Source: Blautia sp. BIOML-A1
GTDB taxonomy: Bacteria; Bacillota; Clostridia; Lachnospirales; Lachnospiraceae
Reading direction: 5' to 3'
NCBI RefSeq assembly: GCF_009883055.1
Contig: NZ_WWVR01000048.1
Span: forward strand, 1 to 16,844
Length of the DNA stretch: 16,844 bases
Shown: positions 5,724 through 11,750 of the stretch, one piece after another
How the letters are laid out: each line of letters starts with the position of its first letter
Position numbering within the stretch: position 1 is the stretch's first letter
Program-made: the position numbers and the translations under genes
Notes under the pieces: generated by a model
What the model was told of the DNA's origin: nothing
Databases searched by the model: none
Seen by the model: the letters and a program-made list of their open reading frames with translations, nothing else

Positions 5724-6839
5724 TTATTTCTCATTTATTTTGCAGAGTGTCTGGACTGCTTCCTCGCTGAGAATCGTGCCTCCGCCAAGCACCATGTCTC
5801 CGTCATAGAGAACAGCGGCCTGTCCGGGTGTGACAGCTCTCTGCGGTTCCTGGAAGGTGATTCGGATAAGGTCTTCTCCGAGCTGTTCTACGGTAGCTGG
5901 CTGCTCCGGCTGACGGTAGCGTGTCTTGACCTTGCACTGAATGGGTTTATCCAGATGATCCCAGGGGATTAGGTTGATATCGTTGATATAGCAGTAATTA
6001 CTCATAAGGTCGTCCTTGCCTCCGAGGATAACCTTATTGGTATCCAGGGACTTGCCGCACACATAGAGGGATTCCGGTGCTGCAATTCCGAGCCCACGGC
6101 GCTGACCAATGGTGTAATGAATCTGCCCTTTGTGTCTGCCGAGGACTTTTCCCTCCTTATCTACGAAATCACCAGGTTTGGAAGCCTCTCCGGTATACTG
6201 TTCAATAAAGGTCGCATAATCCCCGTCTGGCACAAAGCAGATATCCTGGCTGTCCGGTTTATCGGCATTGATAAAGCCCTGCTCCTGTGCAATCTCACGG
6301 ATTTCTTTCTTGGTGTAGGTGCCAAGAGGAAAGAGCGTATGGGCAAGCTGATCCTGCGTCATGGCGTAGAGTACATAGCTCTGATCCTTGGTAGGATCCA
6401 GCCCCTTCCTGAGAAGGAAACGTCCGGTCTTAGGATCCTGCTCTCTGCGGGCATAGTGACCGCTTGCAATGTATTCACATCCGAGTTCTCTTGCCTTATC
6501 GAGAAGTGCTGAGAACTTGAGAAAACGGTTGCAGTCGATACATGGATTCGGTGTGCCGCCGTGGAGATAGGTGTCTGCAAACTTATCAATGACACTTTGA
6601 TGGAATTTCTCCTGCATGGGAAATACATAATAAAGCATACCGAGACGTGCAGCAACACTTCTGGCATCTTCTGTATCAGAAGGAGTACAGCATGCCCGGT
6701 GTCCCGGATAGCTGCACTGTGGATTATCATAAAGCTTCAGAGTGGCACCGGCGCAGTCATAGCCCTGCTGAACCATCAGATAGGCTGCAACGCTGGAATC
6801 AACACCACCGCTCATGGCAATGATTGCTTTTTTATTCAT
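5724..6839 (-). CDS. mnmA: tRNA-specific 2-thiouridylase MnmA
   Basis: A 371-residue cytosolic enzyme that adds sulfur to U34 of tRNA-Lys, -Glu and -Gln, using ATP to adenylate the base. Visible motifs are the PP-loop AMSGGVDSSVAAY (residues 8-20), PNPCIDCNRFLKF (C100, C103), SGHYAR, KDQSYVLY (tRNA contact), DSQDICFVPDGDY (C201), GQHHYTIGQ-type IHYTIGQRRGLG, and a C-terminal beta-barrel domain. The first Cys motif is CxxC, not the DxxC of E. coli-type enzymes; with C201 it gives three Cys able to hold a 4Fe-4S cluster. The start is ATG 6839, with AGGAG seven bases upstream; the frame is open to 6938 but without a ribosome site. Length and motifs are complete. It is a single-gene transcript by the flanking promoter and terminator. 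The tRNA-Glu(TTC) gene at 295-366 encodes one of its expected substrates. Confidence 0.95.
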   Translation of the reverse strand: MNKKAIIAMSGGVDSSVAAYLMVQQGYDCAGATLKLYDNPQCSYPGHRACCTPSDTEDARSVAARLGMLYYVFPMQEKFHQSVIDKFADTYLHGGTPNPCIDCNRFLKFSALLDKARELGCEYIASGHYARREQDPKTGRFLLRKGLDPTKDQSYVLYAMTQDQLAHTLFPLGTYTKKEIREIAQEQGFINADKPDSQDICFVPDGDYATFIEQYTGEASKPGDFVDKEGKVLGRHKGQIHYTIGQRRGLGIAAPESLYVCGKSLDTNKVILGGKDDLMSNYCYINDINLIPWDHLDKPIQCKVKTRYRQPEQPATVEQLGEDLIRITFQEPQRAVTPGQAAVLYDGDMVLGGGTILSEEAVQTLCKINEK

Positions 6840-6909
6840 AATTTTTCTCCTGTCAATGAAAGAATAGGTGTTCCTGTTCACCGTGAACAGTTGCGAATTA
6901 ATCAAGAGT

Positions 6910-6938
6910 ATGGTATCATTATAAGAAATTAGTGTCAA
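6910..6938 (-). promoter_or_regulatory. Candidate promoter of mnmA
   Basis: On the minus strand, TTGACA (6938-6933), a 17-base spacer and TACCAT (6915-6910). The -35 is perfect and the -10 matches four of six bases. A perfect TATAAT at 6923-6918 is only nine bases from the -35, so it would need a different -35. The predicted start lies about 65 bases before the mnmA ATG. Confidence 0.5.
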
Positions 6939-6976
6939 GCAATGAAGAAATGCATTTGGGAAAAATTAAAAATGTG

Positions 6977-7005
6977 TTGACATTGTGAAGAAGACATGAT
7001 ATATT
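6977..7005 (+). promoter_or_regulatory. Promoter of the metQNI leader
   Basis: A perfect -35 TTGACA (6977-6982), 17-base spacer and -10 TATATT (7000-7005). Transcription should start near 7012, about 95 bases before the leader-peptide ATG and 445 before metQ. This unusually long leader holds a hairpin (AATACATT/AATGTATT, 7027-7053, with CCG/CGG at its tip), the Met-rich open frame, and the terminator at 7298-7335. Confidence 0.8.
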
Positions 7006-7105
7006 CAACCTATCGGAGAAATAGGTAATACATTTTCCGAGACGGAATGTATTTTGACGTTGACACTATGAATGTAGTGAATATTAAAAAGAAGGAGGAA
7101 GAATC

Positions 7106-7243
7106 ATGGTTACAGGAAATGCAGTTCAGAGGGAAGTCATGTGTATGATGGATCAGGGGATGTGCATGAACATGTACATGTCTATGTTTTGTTGTACTTC
7201 TATGTATCAGAGACTTCCTGAGATATCTGCTGATTTTATATAA
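7106..7243 (+). CDS. Met-rich leader peptide, putative methionine attenuator (45 aa)
   Basis: ATG at 7106 has a near-perfect AAGGAGG (7092-7098) seven bases upstream and ends at TAA 7241. The 45 residues contain 10 Met and 4 Cys. Between residues 12 and 33, nine of 22 codons are ATG, including MCMMDQGMCMNMYMSM. It has no signal peptide, no membrane segment and no resemblance to a known protein. It lies between a strong promoter and a terminator upstream of the methionine transporter. Flanking bases form mutually exclusive pairings: 7131-7138 with 7212-7219, and 7214-7220 with 7300-7306. The natural reading is a leader whose translation senses charged tRNA-Met, and possibly tRNA-Cys. When Met is scarce, a ribosome stalled at the first Met codons would cover 7131-7138 and allow antitermination. 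A small metal-binding peptide is the main alternative. That it is translated rests on the ribosome site and codon pattern only. Confidence 0.72.
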   Translation: MVTGNAVQREVMCMMDQGMCMNMYMSMFCCTSMYQRLPEISADFI

Positions 7244-7335
7244 GAGAGCAGATACCAAGATGTAAATAAAGCATTTTTTAATGTGGCAGATTGCATGAAC
7301 AGGGAGACTCCAGAGGACTTCCTGTTATTTTTTTT
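7131..7335 (+). promoter_or_regulatory. Putative transcription attenuator (segments 1-2-3-4)
   Basis: Segment 1 is GGGAAGTC (7131-7138). Segment 2 is GACTTCCTG (7212-7220). Segment 3 is AACAGGGAG (7298-7306). Segment 4 is CTTCCTGTT (7318-7326), preceded by GA so that GACTTCCTG occurs again at 7316-7324. Pairing 1:2 is 8 bp, 2:3 is 7 bp with one wobble plus two more pairs beyond an A-A mismatch, and 3:4 is the 9-bp terminator stem. Segments 2 and 4 are copies of one motif, so they compete for segment 3. The Met codons lie between segments 1 and 2, where a stalled ribosome would shift the balance. No SAM-riboswitch or T-box core motif was seen in 7006-7456. Confidence 0.65.
7298..7335 (+). terminator. 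Leader terminator before metQ
   Basis: AACAGGGAG (7298-7306) pairs with CTTCCTGTT (7318-7326) over 9 bp with one wobble; TCC/GGA can extend it inside. An A and eight T follow at 7327-7335. It lies 120 bases before metQ and 55 after the leader stop codon, so transcripts must read through it to express the transporter. A weaker hairpin (CAGAAAC 7337-7343 with GTTTCTG 7356-7362) follows. Confidence 0.82.
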
Positions 7336-7456
7336 ACAGAAACATTACAGAGCAGGTTTCTGTTTCATGGATTTTATCCAAATCACATTCATGCAGGAAG
7401 TCATTTACAATTGAATAAAAAGACTAAAATATAAATGAATAAGAGAGGGAAAAATC

Positions 7457-8371
7457 ATGAAAACAAAGAAAATTATCACAGTATCACTTGCAGCAGCACT
7501 GGCAATCGGAGCACTTACAGCAAACGGCGTTCTTGTAAGCGCTGATGCAGAGAAAGGAACCATCAAAGTAGCAGCTTCCGCAACACCGCATGCAGAGATT
7601 CTGGAAGAAGCAAAACCAATCCTCGAGAAAGAAGGATGGGATCTGGAAGTTACGGTATTTGATGATTATGTACAGCCAAACCTTGTAGTAGAGAGCGGAG
7701 ATTTTGATGCGAACTATTTCCAGCATATTCCGTATCTTGACAACTTCAACGAAGAGCAGGGAACACACCTCGTAAATGCAGGCGGAATCCACTATGAGCC
7801 ATTTGGAATCTATCCTGGCAAAAAAGAAACTCTTGATGATCTGGAAGATGGCGATACGATCGCAGTTCCGAACGATACTACAAACGAAGCAAGAGCACTT
7901 CTGCTTCTCCAGGACAACGGTGTGATCACTCTGAAAGACGGAGCAGGACTTGAGGCAACTGTCAAGGATATCGAAGAAAACCCGAAGAACATCAAGATCG
8001 AGGAGCTGGAAGCAGCACAGGTTTCCCGTGTCAAAGATGAAGTTGCATTCGTAGTATTAAACGGTAACTATGCACTGCAGGCAGGATATTCCGTATCCAA
8101 TGACTCCATTGCACACGAAACTTCTGATTCCGAGGCAGCAAAAACTTATGTAAATGTCATTGCAGTCAAAGAAGGAAATGAAGACAGCGAAGCAATCAAA
8201 GCCCTGGTAGACACTCTGAAATCTGATGAGATCAAAGACTTTATCAACGAGAAATACGACGGTGCAGTTGTTCCGTTCGAGGATTCCACAGATGACACAG
8301 AAAAGGCTGCAGACGAAGCAGCTGACACAGATGCTGAGACAACAGAAGCAGCAGAGGCTGACGCAGAATAA
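7457..8371 (+). CDS. metQ: Methionine ABC transporter substrate-binding protein MetQ
   Basis: A 304-residue extracytoplasmic methionine-binding protein of the MetQ/NlpA family. Family motifs in order: ATPHAEILE (about 43-51), DDYVQPNLVV, DANYFQHIPYLDNFN, HYEPFGIYP, IAVPNDTTNEARALLLLQ, ELEAAQVSR, NGNYALQAG, and KYDGAVVPF. The signal peptide (residues 1-~31) has a Lys-rich start, a hydrophobic core and an AxA-type end (SADA before E32). There is no lipobox Cys, unlike most Gram-positive MetQ proteins. The whole protein has no Cys and no Met besides the initiator. Residues ~275-304 form an extra acidic, Ala/Thr-rich tail beyond the usual family end. Start: ATG 7457, AGAGGG (7444-7449) seven bases upstream. 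It is the first structural gene of metQ-metN-metI, 41 bases before metN. How it stays at the cell surface is not evident. Confidence 0.95.
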   Translation: MKTKKIITVSLAAALAIGALTANGVLVSADAEKGTIKVAASATPHAEILEEAKPILEKEGWDLEVTVFDDYVQPNLVVESGDFDANYFQHIPYLDNFNEEQGTHLVNAGGIHYEPFGIYPGKKETLDDLEDGDTIAVPNDTTNEARALLLLQDNGVITLKDGAGLEATVKDIEENPKNIKIEELEAAQVSRVKDEVAFVVLNGNYALQAGYSVSNDSIAHETSDSEAAKTYVNVIAVKEGNEDSEAIKALVDTLKSDEIKDFINEKYDGAVVPFEDSTDDTEKAADEAADTDAETTEAAEADAE

Positions 8372-8412
8372 CAGGAATTCAGGTATTTTTAAGGGACAGG
8401 GGGAGAAATGAA

Positions 8413-9423
8413 ATGGAACCGATGATACAGGTTGAAAACCTCTGCAAGCGCTTTGAAACCAAGGGCGGAACTGTAGAGGCAGCCAAAAACATCAGTTTTT
8501 CTATCGAAAAGGGAGAGATCTTTGGAATCATCGGTCTCTCCGGTGCAGGCAAAAGTACACTGGTGCGATGCCTGAACCTTTTGGAAAGACCAACATCAGG
8601 AACAGTAAAAGTTAACGGCAAAAATCTTACGGAGCTCTCAGAAAAAGAGCTCCGTAAAGAGCGTCAGAAGATAGGAATGATTTTCCAGCATTTTAATCTT
8701 CTTATGCAGAGAACAGCACTGGATAATGTCTGTTTTCCGATGGAGATTGCCGGGATCGGGAAAGCGGAAGCCCGCAAAAAAGCTCTGGAATACCTTAGGA
8801 TTGTGGGTCTTGAGGAGAAGGCTCTTTCTTATCCGTCCCAGCTTTCCGGAGGCCAGAAGCAGAGGGTGGCGATCGCCAGAGTACTGGCAAGTGATCCGCA
8901 GATCCTTCTCTGTGATGAGGCGACCAGTGCACTGGATCCTCAGACAACCAAGGCAATCCTGGAATTGATCAAAGAGATCAACAGAGACTATGGAATCACA
9001 GTTGTTGTTATCACACATGAGATGAGCGTTGTGCAGGAAATCTGCGACAAGGTAGCAGTTCTGGAGAGAGGTTCTCTGGTAGAAACGGGAACGGTGGAAG
9101 AACTGTTCCGAAATCCAAAGACAGACGAAGCCAGAAAACTGGTATTCAGTGGAAGAACCCAGATTAAGGAAATGAAAGGCAAACGCCTGGTTCGTGTGAC
9201 TTTCCGGGAGAAATCCTCTTTTGAACCGGTAATTGCGAATCTGGTTCTGACATACAGAACGCCTGTCAATATTCTGTATGCAGATACAAAGAACATCAAT
9301 GGACAGGCACAGGGCGAAATGATCCTGCAGCTTCCGGAACTTGAGGAAGTGGCAGATAAGATGATCCAGTACCTGAAAGAAATCAATATGGGAGTAGAGG
9401 AGTTGAAGGAAGATGTGGGATGA
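8413..9423 (+). CDS. metN: Methionine ABC transporter ATP-binding protein MetN
   Basis: A 336-residue cytosolic ATPase of the methionine importer. The nucleotide-binding domain shows Walker A GLSGAGKST (41-49), the Q-loop in IFQHFNLL, the signature LSGGQKQR, Walker B ILLCDEATSALDP, and the switch His in VITHEM. The C-terminal ~80 residues (from about GKRLVRVTF) form the NIL domain, which in E. coli binds methionine and slows transport when internal Met is high. The start is ATG 8413, with AGGGGGAG ending about eight bases upstream; an ATG at 8408 is in another frame and stops after five codons. It follows metQ by 41 bases and overlaps metI by 11 bases, as expected of coupled subunits. Confidence 0.96.
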   Translation: MEPMIQVENLCKRFETKGGTVEAAKNISFSIEKGEIFGIIGLSGAGKSTLVRCLNLLERPTSGTVKVNGKNLTELSEKELRKERQKIGMIFQHFNLLMQRTALDNVCFPMEIAGIGKAEARKKALEYLRIVGLEEKALSYPSQLSGGQKQRVAIARVLASDPQILLCDEATSALDPQTTKAILELIKEINRDYGITVVVITHEMSVVQEICDKVAVLERGSLVETGTVEELFRNPKTDEARKLVFSGRTQIKEMKGKRLVRVTFREKSSFEPVIANLVLTYRTPVNILYADTKNINGQAQGEMILQLPELEEVADKMIQYLKEINMGVEELKEDVG

Positions 9424-10075
9424 TCAGACAATTATGATGCTGCTGGAAGGCACAAGAGATACATTGTATATGACTCTGGTATCTACATTCTTCGGATATG
9501 TCCTGGGTCTTCCGCTCGGAATTCTTCTGGCAGTTACAGACAAAGAGGGAATTCGTCCAAATGCCCCTCTCTATAAAATTCTGGATGTTATTGTGAATAT
9601 TCTTCGAAGTATACCGTTTCTGATTCTTCTGATCCTGGTGATTCCACTCACCAAGCTGATCGTAGGACAGAGCTATGGTTCCAGTGCGACAATTGTTCCG
9701 CTTGTGATCGCGGCCGCTCCGTTTATTGCACGTATGGTAGAGTCTTCTCTTAAGGAGGTAGAGCCAGGTGTGATCGAAGCTGCTGTCAGTATGGGAGCAG
9801 GAACAGGAACCATTATCTGGAAGGTTCTTCTCGCAGAGGCAAGAACTTCTCTTCTTGTAGGAGTGACCATCGCAGTAGGAACCATCCTTGGATACTCTGC
9901 CATGGCAGGTACCGTTGGCGGAGGCGGTCTTGGTGATATTGCGATTCGTTATGGATATTACCGCTATCAGACAGACATCATGCTGGTTACGATCGTGATC
10001 CTTGTCGTGCTGGTACAGATCCTTCAGGGAATTGGAATGATGCTTTCCAGAAAACTAGACAAAAGAAAAGCCTAA
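9413..10075 (+). CDS. metI: Methionine ABC transporter permease MetI
   Basis: A 220-residue membrane permease with about five hydrophobic segments (roughly residues 20-43, 58-82, 90-112, 145-170 and 188-212). The EAA-type loop that contacts MetN is visible: EVEPGVIEAAVSMGAG followed by IIWKVLLAEA. Length is typical for MetI. The start is ATG 9413 inside the last codons of metN, with a GAAGGA ribosome site just upstream. The 11-base overlap points to translational coupling. Two copies should pair with two MetN and one MetQ. It is the last gene before the terminator at 10255-10302. Confidence 0.95.
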   Translation: MWDDQTIMMLLEGTRDTLYMTLVSTFFGYVLGLPLGILLAVTDKEGIRPNAPLYKILDVIVNILRSIPFLILLILVIPLTKLIVGQSYGSSATIVPLVIAAAPFIARMVESSLKEVEPGVIEAAVSMGAGTGTIIWKVLLAEARTSLLVGVTIAVGTILGYSAMAGTVGGGGLGDIAIRYGYYRYQTDIMLVTIVILVVLVQILQGIGMMLSRKLDKRKA

Positions 10076-10117
10076 AAGATATAATTATTTTATAAATTTT
10101 ATAATTTTATTAGAAAA

Positions 10118-10240
10118 AAGACAAAAAATCCTCACATTTATATTGTAAGATGTAATTGTCTTAAAGGAAAAGCCTTTTAAGACCTTCGGCAACACTTCAA
10201 TGCCGGGAGAGTTGCCGGAACTCTTTCCTTTCCCTAAAAA
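10118..10240. other. Unexplained inverted-repeat cluster in the metI/ROK intergenic region
   Basis: The 256 bases between metI and the ROK gene contain several competing inverted repeats. AAGACAA (10118-10124) pairs with TTGTCTT (10156-10162). GTCTTAAAGG (10158-10167) pairs with 10173-10183. CGGCA (10187-10191) can pair with TGCCG (10201-10205), or as CGGCAAC with GTTGCCG (10211-10217). AAAGGAAA (10163-10170) pairs perfectly with TTTCCTTT (10224-10231). No reading frame, consensus promoter or T tract of its own is clear. It may be a small RNA, a 3' stability element, or a remnant. Confidence 0.4.
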
Positions 10241-10254
10241 TAAAACAGAACTTT

Positions 10255-10302
10255 AAACTGCCGCCACCTGGTAAGATTCACCGGGATGGCGGCAGTTTTC
10301 TG
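10255..10302. terminator. Terminator shared by metQNI and the convergent ROK gene
   Basis: A long stem: AAACTGCCGCCA (10255-10266) pairs with TGGCGGCAGTTT (10287-10298), extended inward by CCTGGT/ACCGGG with one bulged A. TTTTCTGTT follows on the plus strand. On the minus strand the stem ends in TTT and then a mixed T-rich stretch, so it may stop both convergent transcripts. Confidence 0.82.
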
Positions 10303-10331
10303 TTATCCGATTGATTTATAGGTTTTAAAGA

Positions 10332-11447
10332 TTAGAAATTTTGAATGAACTGGTCAATATAATAAATAGCAGCACCTACGGCAGCAGCTTCTGTGCGATA
10401 ATGGCATACGCGGATATAGCTGCCATCTCTCTCGAAAGGATTTAACTTTGATGCTTTTTCACGAAAATCCTCGATATAATCTGCCATATAGGCACCAACA
10501 TTTCCTCCCAGTATAACATCGCAGTCAAAGCACATTCGAAGATTATTTACGGCGATTGCCAGATAATCGGTATAATCTTCAAATATATTCTGAATTCCTC
10601 GGTTAGTTCCTGATTTTAAAATATCAAAAAATTCTTTTAAATTTCCTTCTGTGAAATCAGTTAGTACATTGGCAGTACAGTAAGCATCCAGACATCCATA
10701 TCTACCGCAGTAACAGCGCTTTCCATGAGGTATGATTGTCATATGACCGAATTCACCGCCTCTGTTATTGGAGCCTCCGTAGATCATTTTATTATTCATA
10801 TATGCACCACCAATACTACTGCTTAGAGAAAGATATGCCACAGCATCTTTATAATCTCCTTTCCAGCTTTCTGCCAGGCCGGCAGAGTTTGCATCATTGA
10901 AGAATAAAAACGGTTCATGTATATAGTCGCTGAAGAAATTGTAAATGTTTAAAGACAGAGGGATTACGGTTGCGTATGTTACAGTCTTATGATCTTCGCC
11001 TATGATGACTGGAAGAGCAATGCCAACTCCAAGTAATTTAGAACGATCAGGTATGTTCTTCGAAACAATTTTTTCGAATTCCTGTTTCAGAATGCAAAAG
11101 TAGTCGTGACTTTCATGGAATGGAATTCGAAGTCTTGTATTATCAATGATATTTAAAGCAAGATCAATCAATACGATAGAAAGATGATTTCGAGTGATAT
11201 CAATACCAATCGCATATCTGGAATTTGCGACACATTGATATCTAATTGCTTTTCGCCCTCCGGTGGATTGGAATTCTCCGGCATTTTCAATAAAACCAGA
11301 TTCCTGCAGTGCATTAAGGTTACGGGTAGTTGTAGGAAGGCTGATGCCGAGAGATTGTGCAATTTCCTGTCGGGAACTCTGTTTATTTAAGTATAGAAAT
11401 CTGAAAATGTCTCCGGATATTTTGGATTTATTAAGATACTCTTCCAT
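10332..11447 (-). CDS. ROK-family transcriptional repressor (XylR/NagC type)
   Basis: A 371-residue cytosolic regulator. Residues ~1-70 are a winged helix-turn-helix (RQEIAQSLGISLPTTTRNLN, then a STGGRKA wing). The rest is a ROK sugar-kinase-like domain: IGIDITRNHLSIVLID, FFNDANSAGLAES, GGEFGHMTI, the zinc-binding CYCGRYGCLDAYC, and LGGNVGAY. The ATP-binding DxGGT motif is replaced by DITRN, as in repressors that no longer phosphorylate sugar. The start is ATG 11447, with AGGAG nine bases upstream. It is divergent from the sugar ABC operon across a 303-base gap, so the obvious target is the promoter at 11677-11705, with the transported sugar or its product as inducer (inference). No operator has been proven. 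Confidence 0.9.
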   Translation of the reverse strand: MEEYLNKSKISGDIFRFLYLNKQSSRQEIAQSLGISLPTTTRNLNALQESGFIENAGEFQSTGGRKAIRYQCVANSRYAIGIDITRNHLSIVLIDLALNIIDNTRLRIPFHESHDYFCILKQEFEKIVSKNIPDRSKLLGVGIALPVIIGEDHKTVTYATVIPLSLNIYNFFSDYIHEPFLFFNDANSAGLAESWKGDYKDAVAYLSLSSSIGGAYMNNKMIYGGSNNRGGEFGHMTIIPHGKRCYCGRYGCLDAYCTANVLTDFTEGNLKEFFDILKSGTNRGIQNIFEDYTDYLAIAVNNLRMCFDCDVILGGNVGAYMADYIEDFREKASKLNPFERDGSYIRVCHYRTEAAAVGAAIYYIDQFIQNF

Positions 11448-11637
11448 TAGATTTGTCTCCTTTTATGCAGAATATATAAAAAATATATTGCTTATATGCA
11501 TATAATAGCATTTTTGTTGAGTGAATACTAGAGGATAAATAAAAACTTTTGTTAAAACATTGATGCAAATAATGCGAAAAAATGTCAATATATAAGAAGA
11601 AACAGGATTAAATATAAAAAATACACAAATGAATAAC

Positions 11638-11662
11638 TATAATTTGTTATATATTCTACAAA
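11638..11662. promoter_or_regulatory. Candidate operator next to the sugar operon promoter
   Basis: Within the 303-base AT-rich divergent intergenic region (11448-11750), TATAA-TTTG-TTATA (11638-11651) is a perfect inverted repeat overlapping TTTGT-N10-ACAAA (11643-11662). It ends 15 bases before the -35. Its position would suit ROK binding, but AT-rich DNA yields such repeats by chance. Confidence 0.3.
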
Positions 11663-11676
11663 CTTACATAAAAGTA

Positions 11677-11705
11677 TTGACATAAGTAAAACACAGGAAT
11701 ATACT
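11677..11705 (+). promoter_or_regulatory. Promoter of the sugar/polyol operon
   Basis: A perfect -35 TTGACA (11677-11682), 17-base spacer and -10 TATACT (11700-11705). The start would be near 11712, leaving about 39 bases before the ABC ATPase ATG at 11751. I see no CcpA cre-like site of good quality here. Confidence 0.82.
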
Positions 11706-11750
11706 CTTAAATAGAAAGCAGGTCAAGCAAATTAAAAAGGCGGTGAAGTA

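Noticed and set aside
6117..6932. Open frames on the plus strand opposite mnmA
   Set aside because: They are antisense to a clearly functional gene, lack ribosome sites and show no recognisable domains.
7054..7087. A second promoter (TTGACA 7060-7065 with TATTAA 7082-7087)
   Set aside because: The spacer is 16 and the -10 is poor. Transcription would start inside or after the leader's ribosome site, so the upstream promoter at 6977-7005 is preferred.
7010..7258. A His-rich 82-codon frame on the minus strand opposite the Met leader
   Set aside because: The His codons (CAT) are the complements of the leader's ATG codons. There is no convincing ribosome site, and the plus-strand frame has a near-perfect one.
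7337..7362. A second terminator after the attenuator
   Set aside because: The CAGAAAC/GTTTCTG stem is 7 bp with a 12-base loop and only three T follow, so it is too weak to call.
7006..7456. SAM riboswitch or T-box upstream of metQ
   Set aside because: I looked for the T-box GGGTGGNACCGCG motif and S-box core sequences and saw neither.
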